This document shows positions 1 to 4,743 of a stretch of 5,541 bases of DNA, piece after piece; the first letter of the stretch is position 1; every line of letters begins with the position of its first letter. Source of the stretch: an uncultured Collinsella sp. (GTDB lineage Bacteria; Actinomycetota; Coriobacteriia; Coriobacteriales; Coriobacteriaceae); the NCBI GenBank assembly GCA_902494685.1, contig CABUUE010000105.1, positions 1-5,541 on the forward strand, given 5' to 3'. The position numbers and the translations under genes are program-made. Under the pieces are notes generated by a model, which was given only the letters and a program-made list of their open reading frames with translations, was not told the origin of the DNA and did no database searches.

Positions 1-492
1 CTCGGTCGGCAGGTCGGAGGCAGGGGTCTCGGTGGCGGCAGGGGTCTCGGGCACAGACGGAGCTGCAAGCTCGGTCAGAGCCGCGGCCTCGCGCTCGGCA
101 GCACGACGGCGGGCGCGCACCACCTGAGCCTCGCTAATCTGCGCCAACGCACGTGCCTGCGCGACCTCATCGGAAATCGGCGCCGAGGAGTCAGCTGCAA
201 CGGTACGCTTGGCGCGCGTCGTGCGCGTGGTACGGCGCTTGGGCTTGGTGACCTCCTCGCCGTCATCGGCAGGCTTGGCCGCGCGGCGCGTACGCTTGGG
301 CTTTGCCGGAGCAGCCTCCTCACCAGTTGCAGGCACGGCCTTCTCAGCCGCTACAGGCGTAGGCGTCGAAGCAGCCTTAGGCGTCTCAGGAGCCGAGGCT
401 TGCGCGGGCGCCGCGACCTGGTCCGACGCAACCGGTGCAGCGGGAGCGGCTTGCGTCGTCGTTATTTCGTTTTCTTGCTGTTGATCAGACAC
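1..492 (-). CDS. rho: Probable N-terminal part of transcription termination factor Rho (partial; 3' end outside window)
   Basis: The frame is open for 164 codons from a GTG at 492-490 to the window edge. An in-frame TGA lies four codons upstream (504-502), and I see no ATG in the frame, so GTG is the only reasonable start. The ribosome site is weak (AAGAAAG at 506-512, 13 nt away). The product begins VSDQQQENEITTT. It continues as an Ala/Pro/Thr-rich segment (about residues 30-80), a basic block with KPKRTRR and KPKRRTTR repeats (about 84-120), a short helical stretch (QARALAQISEAQVVRARRRAAERE, here split: QARALAQISEAQ then VVRARRRAAERE), and an ETPA repeat at the edge. No catalytic domain is visible. 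Long disordered N-terminal extensions are typical of actinobacterial Rho, and argS...rho-rpmE-prfA order is conserved in several actinobacteria. Rho is the hexameric RNA helicase that ends transcription. The name rests on synteny and composition only; IF-2 or an RNase E/G-type protein could look similar here. Confidence 0.5.
   Translation of the reverse strand, partial: MSDQQQENEITTTQAAPAAPVASDQVAAPAQASAPETPKAASTPTPVAAEKAVPATGEEAAPAKPKRTRRAAKPADDGEEVTKPKRRTTRTTRAKRTVAADSSAPISDEVAQARALAQISEAQVVRARRRAAEREAAALTELAAPSVPETPAATETPASDLPTE
19..50. repeat. Short in-gene direct repeat, 14 nt, period 18
   Basis: GGCAGGGGTCTCGG occurs at 19-32 and again at 37-50. On the minus strand it encodes the repeated ETPA tetrapeptide in the Pro/Thr/Ala-rich part of the rho-like product. 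A period of 18 nt (six codons) keeps the frame, so slippage here would change linker length without breaking the gene. Confidence 0.75.
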
Positions 493-630
493 AGTGTTTG
501 CTCAACTTTCTTTTCAAGCCCTGTGATCACATGCTCCCTGCATAAACCTTCAGGGCGGCTAAACAGTCTAGCTCCGTCAAAAACCGACGGACATCATTGA
601 TCTGTATCGAGATATTTGCGTCATATACGC
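493..630 (-). promoter_or_regulatory. Structured 5' leader of the rho-like gene
   Basis: If transcription starts near 630, the leader is about 138 nt. It contains a 6-bp stem with a 7-nt loop (arms 586-591 and 573-578, TCCGTC/GACGGA) and a 5-bp stem with a 10-nt loop (arms 551-555 and 536-540, CCCTG/CAGGG). A GCCCTG/CAGGGC pairing (551-556 with 518-523) uses the same left arm and reaches close to the ribosome site. A 10-bp palindrome TGTGATCACA lies at 522-531. None of the stems has a following U run, so they do not look like plain terminators. Rho genes in other bacteria are often autoregulated through their leaders; applying that here is inference. Confidence 0.4.
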
Positions 631-636
631 AGCGTT

Positions 637-664
637 AGTGTAACACAACCGCCGCCACCTGCAA
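637..664 (-). promoter_or_regulatory. Putative sigma-70 type promoter of the rho-like gene
   Basis: On the minus strand a -35-like TTGCAG (659-664) is separated by 16 nt from a -10-like TACACT (637-642). TACACT is directly preceded by TGT, an extended -10 pattern. The start of transcription would fall near 630. The same TGn-plus-TA arrangement appears upstream of carD and argS in this window, which adds some weight. The -35 match is only partial (3 of 6). Confidence 0.45.
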
Positions 665-819
665 CTTAGTCATTGGGGACGTTCTTAAACGCCCAGTCAT
701 CAGGGACACTCCTCCTCAAAAGCGCCTTGAAATGTCGCGCCAGAGGAGTGAAGCCGTGGCACCTGGAATAGCCGCGCCACGAATCGCGCCCATCTGCTAC
801 GTTTGCCCCGAGCCCCTGA

Positions 820-887
820 CCATACCCTTGTTTTTTCAAAAACAACGAGTCTGCTACCTGCGGTTTTAATATCGTACTTTTCGGCAT
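820..887. repeat. 68-nt diverged repeat, copy A
   Basis: Aligned without gaps to 1047-1114 it matches at 46 of 68 positions. The longest shared block is CTACCTGCGG at 854-863, followed after one mismatch by TTTAAT. On the minus strand it reads, from ATG at 887, as M-x5-I-L-K-P-Q-V-x3-L-F-L-x3-G-Y-G, the same pattern as copy B. Confidence 0.65.
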
Positions 888-1046
888 GGTTCGGGATATG
901 CGTCCAAACGTAGGAGATGAGCCCAATTCGTGACGGACGGTATCCCGCCACCCCTCTTCGAGACAAAAATGATCCGTTTTCCTCCGTCCCCAAGGGACAA
1001 TTTTCAAAACTACGCCGGATTACGGGGCCAGGATGCTGCAAGCCAA

Positions 1047-1114
1047 CCATACCCTGCATTATCAAGAAACAATAAGCCATCTACCTGCGGGTTTAATTTC
1101 ACTATTGGCACCAT
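1047..1114. repeat. 68-nt diverged repeat, copy B
   Basis: This is the partner of 820-887, lying 227 nt further on in the same orientation. On the minus strand it reads, from ATG at 1114, as M-x5-K-L-N-P-Q-V-x3-L-F-L-x3-G-Y-G. A palindrome ACCATGGT (1110-1117) and an inverted repeat TCGCCA-GT-TGGCGA (1117-1130) abut its right end. Confidence 0.65.
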
Positions 1115-1202
1115 GGTCGCCAGTTGGCGATTCAGCCCCGTAAACCGGTATAGTTGCGATTTGGTAGCATTTCCCAGCAAACCAAATAGTCTCACCAAAC
1201 GC

Positions 1203-1235
1203 AAAAAGCCCGACCTCCGCATGGAGATCGGGCTT
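1203..1235 (-). terminator. Rho-independent terminator of argS
   Basis: Read on the minus strand, a 13-bp stem (arms 1223-1235 and 1206-1218, one U-G wobble, AAGCCCGAUCUCC pairing with GGAGGUCGGGCUU) closes a 4-nt loop (1219-1222). It runs into a U tract (plus-strand A at 1203-1207). It begins 46 nt after the argS stop codon. It should insulate argS from the rho-like gene further along the same strand. Confidence 0.9.
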
Positions 1236-1281
1236 ATAGGGCTCAGCAAAGCCGAACCTACACGGTCAAATGATCCGTAGC

Positions 1282-3135
1282 TTACATCTGCTCGGGAGCG
1301 GAAACGCCAACGAGGGTGAGCACCAGGGCGAGCGTCACGCGGACGGCATCGCAAGCGGCCAGACGGGCGCGCGAAAGCTCGGGGTCGACGGGACGGCCCT
1401 CGCTCGGCAGCACCTGACAGGCAGCGTAGAAGCTGTGGAAGTCGCCGGCGAGTTCCTCGGCAAAGTGCGTCAGACGGAACGGGGCGCGGTCGCGAGCGCA
1501 GCTGGCGATGAGGTCGGTGAGCTCGTTGAGCTTACGCGAAAGGGCGAGCTCGGTCGGGTCGGTCAGCAGCGAGTAATCGACGTTCTCACCGATGGCCTTG
1601 GCGGCAACGGCCTTCATGCCCATCTCGTCAGCCTGCTCGGGCGTAACGTCAGCGGCACGGCGCAGGATGGAGCATACGCGGGCGTGAGCATACTGCACGT
1701 AATAGACCGGGTTGGAGTTGTCGCGCTTCTTAACGGCCTCAATATCGAAGTCGACCATCTGGTTGGAGCTCTTGGAGATGAGCGTGTAGCGAGCGGCATC
1801 GGAGCCGACCTCGTCGACGAGCTCCTGCAGGGTCACCATGGTGCCCTTACGCTTGGACATACGGACGGGCTTGCCGTTGCGCAGCAGGTTGACGAGCTGG
1901 CCCAGCAGAACCTCAAACTTGCCGGGGTAACCCAGAGCGTCGCAGACGCAGCGGACGCGCTCGATGTAGCCGTGGTGGTCGGCACCCCAGATGTCGATGA
2001 CGTGGTCGACGCGCTGGAACTTATCCCAGTGATAGGCAACGTCGGAGGCGAAGTAGGTGTACTCGCCGTCGGACTTGATCAGGACGCGGTCCTTGTCATC
2101 GCCCAGGTCGGTGGAGCGGAACCACAGGGCGCCGTCCTTGGTGTAGAGGTAGCCCATCTTGTCGAGCTTCTCAAAAGCGCGGTCGACGGCGGAGGTGCCG
2201 GCGGTCTCGCCCTCGGTGTCCTTCACGTACAGCGAACGCTCGGAGTACCAACGATCGAAGTCGCAGTTGACGGCATGGCAGAGGTCGCGCATGTTGTCGA
2301 CCATCTTTACGTAGCCGCGCTCGCGGAAGCTCTCCATGCGCTCCTGAGGATCGGCGTCGACCCACTTATCGCCGTCGGTGCGCCAGAACTCGGCAGCCTC
2401 GTCGATGATGTAGTCGCCGCCGTAGGAGTCCTTGCCCAGGGTCTCGGCAAAGTTGTCCTGATACGGATGGGTCTCGGGATGCTCGTCGCTCTCGTCGGCA
2501 ACAAAGGCGTCGCGGTCGGCGATCAAGATCTTGTGAGCCTCGTCGATATCCACGCCCTGCTTGGCGATGATGTCGGCAAGCTGCATATAGCGCGTGCTGA
2601 TGGAGTTGCCGAAGGTGTTCATCTGAGAGCCGTGGTCGTTGATGTAGAACTCACGCTGGATGTCGTAACCGGCGTGGTCCATGACGCGGCAGAGCGAGTC
2701 GCCCAGAGCGGCCCAGCGGCCGTGGCCGATGTGCATGGGGCCGACGGGGTTGGCAGAGACGAACTCGACCTGGGTCTTCAAGCCGCCACCGACGTTGGAC
2801 TTAGCGAAGTCCATGCCCTTCTCGCGGGCCTCGCCAAAGATGGCATTCTTGACGGCGACGGAGAGGTAGAAGTTGATGAAGCCGGGGCCTGCGATCTCGA
2901 CCTTCTCGATCGCGGGGTCCTCGGGCATATGGGCAACGACGGCCTCGGCGATCTTGCGCGGGGCACAGTGAGCCAGCTTGGCGGACTTCAGGGCCATGGT
3001 GGAGGTCCACTCGCCATGAGAAGTGTCAGCCGGTCGCTCGATGGCGCAATCGTCAAGTTCAAATGCGGAAAGGTCGCCGGCCTCCTGGGCCGCAGCAAGC
3101 GCAGCGTGTACCAGCTCTTCAATCTTCTCGGGCAT
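1282..3135 (-). CDS. argS: Arginyl-tRNA synthetase (class I aminoacyl-tRNA synthetase)
   Basis: This cytoplasmic enzyme charges tRNA-Arg with arginine using ATP. The product is 617 aa, somewhat longer than the roughly 550-590 residues usual for bacterial ArgRS. The N-terminal tRNA-recognition domain spans about residues 5-90 (ending IAGPGFINFYL). The class I signature HIGH is at 135-138 in SANPVGPMHIGHGRW. The second signature is the KMSKS-type RMSKRKG at 425-431, followed by the conserved ELVDEVGSDAARY. The DALR anticodon-binding domain covers about 475-617, with YVQYAHARVCSILRR at 479-493 and the family-typical end VSAPEQM. The start is ATG at 3135-3133, preceded by a strong AAGGAGG (3140-3146). 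A longer reading from 3204 adds 23 non-conserved residues and would run through the promoter, so it is rejected. The gene is single, with its own terminator (1203-1235), divergent from carD and facing the rho-like gene. Confidence 0.97.
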   Translation of the reverse strand: MPEKIEELVHAALAAAQEAGDLSAFELDDCAIERPADTSHGEWTSTMALKSAKLAHCAPRKIAEAVVAHMPEDPAIEKVEIAGPGFINFYLSVAVKNAIFGEAREKGMDFAKSNVGGGLKTQVEFVSANPVGPMHIGHGRWAALGDSLCRVMDHAGYDIQREFYINDHGSQMNTFGNSISTRYMQLADIIAKQGVDIDEAHKILIADRDAFVADESDEHPETHPYQDNFAETLGKDSYGGDYIIDEAAEFWRTDGDKWVDADPQERMESFRERGYVKMVDNMRDLCHAVNCDFDRWYSERSLYVKDTEGETAGTSAVDRAFEKLDKMGYLYTKDGALWFRSTDLGDDKDRVLIKSDGEYTYFASDVAYHWDKFQRVDHVIDIWGADHHGYIERVRCVCDALGYPGKFEVLLGQLVNLLRNGKPVRMSKRKGTMVTLQELVDEVGSDAARYTLISKSSNQMVDFDIEAVKKRDNSNPVYYVQYAHARVCSILRRAADVTPEQADEMGMKAVAAKAIGENVDYSLLTDPTELALSRKLNELTDLIASCARDRAPFRLTHFAEELAGDFHSFYAACQVLPSEGRPVDPELSRARLAACDAVRVTLALVLTLVGVSAPEQM

Positions 3136-3139
3136 AGGT

Positions 3140-3146
3140 CCTCCTT
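3140..3146 (-). promoter_or_regulatory. Ribosome binding site of argS (decides the start)
   Basis: Minus-strand AAGGAGG ends 4 nt before the ATG at 3135. It is the only strong Shine-Dalgarno match near the candidate starts and fixes the N-terminus as MPEKIEEL. Confidence 0.85.
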
Positions 3147-3194
3147 GTGTTAAAGCCCCCGAGCTCTTGGTCACTCGTAGGGCAAAAGCCAGAG

Positions 3195-3203
3195 TTTGTA
3201 GCA
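3195..3203 (-). promoter_or_regulatory. Possible extended -10 of the argS promoter
   Basis: Minus-strand TGC-TACAAA (TGC 3203-3201, TACAAA 3200-3195) resembles an extended -10. It would give a leader of roughly 50-55 nt. I find no acceptable -35 at 16-18 nt, so the call is weak. Confidence 0.25.
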
Positions 3204-3316
3204 CTCTATCACAAGCGGTAGCTACTGTCGCAGGGTAAAGCTAATAGATATTGCATATGCACAAAATTGACTACAGCTTGTATGGAGTCACTCAAAGATG
3301 CCAGTCTGCCTGCAAA

Positions 3317-3341
3317 TTATGCACGCGTTGAAAATGCATAA
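3317..3341. promoter_or_regulatory. Operator-like inverted repeat TTATGCA-N11-TGCATAA
   Basis: Perfect 7-bp arms (3317-3323 and 3335-3341) are separated by 11 nt, centre to centre 18 nt, which is close to two helical turns. TGCATAA recurs in the same direction at 3404-3410, and the related palindrome TGCATATGCA lies at 3252-3261. The layout fits a dimeric DNA-binding regulator acting between argS and carD. The regulator is unknown. Confidence 0.4.
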
Positions 3342-3434
3342 AGGTGTGAATGAGCTGCGTCTTTTATCGAATACTCTTACCTATCAGAGTTGTGTGCTTT
3401 TCCTGCATAAAGTGAGGATTTGCGCACGTCAGCG

Positions 3435-3443
3435 TGTTATTCT
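3435..3443 (+). promoter_or_regulatory. Putative extended -10 of the carD promoter
   Basis: TGT directly precedes TATTCT (3438-3443), matching an extended -10. Predicted transcription starts near 3450, leaving a leader of about 27 nt. No -35 at standard spacing is convincing; TTGCGC at 3420-3425 is only 12 nt away. Confidence 0.4.
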
Positions 3444-3447
3444 AGAC

Positions 3448-3463
3448 ATACGTAAATTCGTAT
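3448..3463. promoter_or_regulatory. Dyad ATACG-N6-CGTAT at the predicted carD start site
   Basis: Perfect 5-bp arms flank TAAATT and overlap the expected transcription start and leader, ending 5 nt before the GGAGG ribosome site (3469-3473). It could be an operator that blocks initiation, or a weak leader hairpin. The arms are short, so chance is possible. Confidence 0.35.
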
Positions 3464-3477
3464 AAGTTGGAGGTAGC

Positions 3478-3963
3478 ATGTTCTCAATCGGTCAACACGT
3501 CATTCATCCGGGTCAGGGAGTCTGCACCGTCGTCGGTTTTAGGGACGACACACCGCAGCCCATGCTGCTGCTCGAGACCAAGCAGGGACACGCGCAGACG
3601 ATCCTCATGTACCCCGTGGCGCAGGCCGACCGTTTGCACGCCGCCATCTCTCAGCAAGATGCCGAGCACCTGCTGAGCCACTACGACGAGCTGGAGTGCG
3701 ACACCTTTACCGAGCGCAACAGCTCACTTGAAGAGACGCACTTTAAGCAGCAGCTCAAGCTGGGTGCGCCCGAGACGGTCCGCGTGGCAAAGACCATGAT
3801 GCACCGCATTCGCCAGGCCGAGGAAGCTGATAAAAAGCCCAGCTCCTACTACATGCGCGTACTCAAGGAAGCCAAGCGCCGCTCCATCGAGGAGTTCGCT
3901 GTGGCCTTGGGCGTCACCGAGGAGGACGCTGAAGCCCGCCTAGCCCAAGCTGCCCTCAACTAA
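3478..3963 (+). CDS. CarD/CdnL-family RNA polymerase-binding transcription regulator
   Basis: The product has 161 aa, close to the usual 160 or so of the family. Residues 2-21 (FSIGQHVIHPGQGVCTVVGF) match the start of the CarD/CdnL/TRCF RNA polymerase-interacting domain, a Tudor-like fold that in mycobacterial CarD binds the polymerase beta subunit. The rest (about 70-161) is predicted mostly helical, as in the DNA-binding C-terminal domain, with many Lys/Arg residues and the segment KPSSYYMRVLKEAKRRSIEE. In characterised relatives the protein stabilises open promoter complexes, notably at rRNA promoters. The start ATG has GGAGG (3469-3473) 4 nt upstream. The protein has no tryptophan, whereas the Trp that wedges into the promoter bubble in M. 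tuberculosis CarD is functionally important. A hairpin terminator follows 13 nt after the stop. The family call is firm; whether the cellular role matches CarD is less so. Confidence 0.85.
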   Translation: MFSIGQHVIHPGQGVCTVVGFRDDTPQPMLLLETKQGHAQTILMYPVAQADRLHAAISQQDAEHLLSHYDELECDTFTERNSSLEETHFKQQLKLGAPETVRVAKTMMHRIRQAEEADKKPSSYYMRVLKEAKRRSIEEFAVALGVTEEDAEARLAQAALN

Positions 3964-3976
3964 CCCAACCGCGCCA

Positions 3977-4017
3977 AAAACCACCACAAAGGGGACAGGC
4001 ACCTTTGTGGTGGTTTT
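3977..4017. terminator. Hairpin terminator after carD, copy 1 of a 39-nt repeated hairpin
   Basis: A perfect 16-bp inverted repeat (3977-3992 and 4002-4017) surrounds a 9-nt loop GGACAGGCA. The right arm ends in TTTT and is followed by CTTG, while the left flank gives UUUUU on the other strand, so it could act in both directions. It starts 13 nt after the carD stop, so it very probably ends carD transcription before the HD gene. Positions 3979-4017 are identical to 4691-4729. Confidence 0.85.
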
Positions 4018-4071
4018 CTTGTTCTAGTAGTATTCATTCTCATCGATACCCACGAGCACAAGGAGTCTCTT

Positions 4072-4671
4072 ATGGCAGAGCCGCTTACCGCCGGAATCAC
4101 CCGCGACCGCGCGTTCGAACTGCTCAACGAGCACAACAAGGACCCGTTCCACATCACCCATGGCGAGACGGTCGAGGGCACTATGCGCTACTTTGCGCGC
4201 GAGTTCGACCCCGAGAACGAGGAGTTTTGGGGCATCGTCGGTCTGCTGCACGACCTGGATTGGGAGGAGCATGAGGACGACTCCATGAACCACACCATCT
4301 ATGCTGCCGAGATTCTTGAGGGCGAAGGTGCGTCTCCCGAGCTCATTCGCGCCATCCAGACGCACACGTCGGACTTCAACACCTCGCTGCCCAAACCCGA
4401 GCTGCAGATGGAAAAGATCCTGTTTGCCTGCGATGAGCTCACCGGCCTGATCGGCGCCGCCGTCATCATGCGCCCGAGCAAGAGCGTTATGGACTTTACG
4501 ACCAAGTCGCTCAAGAAGAAGTTCAAGGACAAGCGCTTTGCCGCCGGCTGCTCGCGCGACGTGATTTCGCAGGGCGCCGAGATGCTCGGCTGGGAGCTCC
4601 CCGAGCTCTTTGACCGCACCATCGCGGCCATGCAGTCCTTCGCGCCCGATCGCGATACCTTCCAGGCCTAA
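4072..4671 (+). CDS. HD-superfamily metal-dependent hydrolase, substrate unknown
   Basis: The 199-aa protein has no signal peptide or membrane segment, so it is likely cytoplasmic. It shows the HD-domain metal ligands in order: H30 (HITHGETVEGTMRYFA), the H60-D61 doublet (GIVGLLHDLDWEEH), H98 (IQTHTSD) as a further candidate, and D121 (LFACDELTGLIGA). HD proteins are usually phosphohydrolases acting on nucleotides or other phosphate esters; the substrate here cannot be read from sequence. The C-terminal part (about 130-170) is Lys-rich (KSLKKKFKDKR). The start ATG is preceded by AAGGAG (4060-4065) with a 6-nt gap. A terminator lies upstream (3977-4017), leaving only about 55 nt for a promoter, so it may have its own start or depend on read-through. 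A copy of the same hairpin follows the gene. Confidence 0.85.
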   Translation: MAEPLTAGITRDRAFELLNEHNKDPFHITHGETVEGTMRYFAREFDPENEEFWGIVGLLHDLDWEEHEDDSMNHTIYAAEILEGEGASPELIRAIQTHTSDFNTSLPKPELQMEKILFACDELTGLIGAAVIMRPSKSVMDFTTKSLKKKFKDKRFAAGCSRDVISQGAEMLGWELPELFDRTIAAMQSFAPDRDTFQA

Positions 4672-4690
4672 CCTGCCGCTTCACCTAAAT

Positions 4691-4729
4691 AACCACCACA
4701 AAGGGGACAGGCACCTTTGTGGTGGTTTT
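4691..4729. terminator. Hairpin terminator between HD gene and proA, copy 2 of the 39-nt repeated hairpin
   Basis: A perfect 14-bp inverted repeat (4691-4704 and 4714-4727) has the same 9-nt loop GGACAGGCA as copy 1. On the plus strand it leads into TTTTTCTTT, a good tail for ending the HD gene, whose stop is 19 nt upstream. It sits between convergent genes; on the minus strand the tail after proA is poorer (UUAUUUAGG). Confidence 0.85.
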
Positions 4730-4743
4730 TCTTTGCGCGGGCG

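Larger units (their letters stand above)
666..1117. repeat. Composite intergenic repeat-like region (two diverged 68-nt units plus GGGAC modules)
   Basis: The stretch contains two copies of a 68-nt unit (820-887 and 1047-1114; see separate entries). It also contains a tandem pair of 19-nt modules at 668-686 and 695-713 (AGTCATTGGGGACGTTCTT and AGTCATCAGGGACACTCCT, 14 of 19 matching), and a CCCCAAGGG motif near 998-1006. This looks like a dispersed intergenic element family rather than unique sequence. I recall similar minus-strand translations (for example DDWAFKNVPND, NPQVDGLLFLDNAGYG) among hypothetical proteins of Collinsella, but that is memory and not a search. There is no transposase, so if it is mobile it would depend on functions supplied elsewhere. 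Confidence 0.45.
493..1281. other. 789-nt intergenic region between argS and the rho-like gene
   Basis: From right to left on the minus strand it holds the argS terminator (1203-1235), a repeat-rich stretch (about 666-1117), the rho-like promoter (637-664) and the leader (493-630). Base composition is visibly more AT-rich than the flanking genes. Several open frames of 110-130 codons cross it on both strands, but they overlap one another and those I inspected lack ribosome sites, so I do not call a protein gene. I see no tRNA or rRNA. Confidence 0.7.
3136..3477. other. Divergent promoter region between argS and carD (342 nt)
   Basis: This is an AT-rich spacer between two divergently read genes. 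It contains the argS ribosome site and a possible -10 (left), a TGCATATGCA palindrome (3252-3261), a TTATGCA-N11-TGCATAA dyad (3317-3341), a further TGCATAA (3404-3410), and the predicted carD promoter with a dyad at its start site (3435-3463). No coding frame with a ribosome site is seen, and no T-box-like layout was recognised upstream of argS. Confidence 0.6.

Noticed and set aside
522..531. TGTGATCACA as a CRP-type site
   Set aside because: CRP sites need about 6 nt between the TGTGA and TCACA halves; here the halves abut. It lies within the leader and is kept only as a palindrome.
666..1354. Overlapping 113-126-codon frames on both strands in the argS-rho gap (666-1007, 700-1080 and 1010-1354 minus; 930-1280 plus)
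   Set aside because: They overlap one another in different frames, one runs through the argS terminator and into argS, and the 666-1007 frame has a TTG start with no ribosome site. They look like read-through of a repeat-rich region; the only pattern kept is the 68-nt unit reported separately.
1270..3153. 627-codon plus-strand open frame covering all of argS
   Set aside because: It is antisense to a clearly conserved argS, has no recognisable domain, and starts beside the argS terminator. Long antisense frames are expected in GC-rich genes.
3136..3204. Upstream ATG extending ArgS by 23 residues
   Set aside because: The added residues are not ArgRS-like, and the strong AAGGAGG at 3140-3146 sits immediately before the ATG at 3135.
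4018..4059. Promoter for the HD gene just after the carD terminator
   Set aside because: TAGTAT and TATTCA could be -10 elements, but no -35 or TGn extension fits, so I do not call it.
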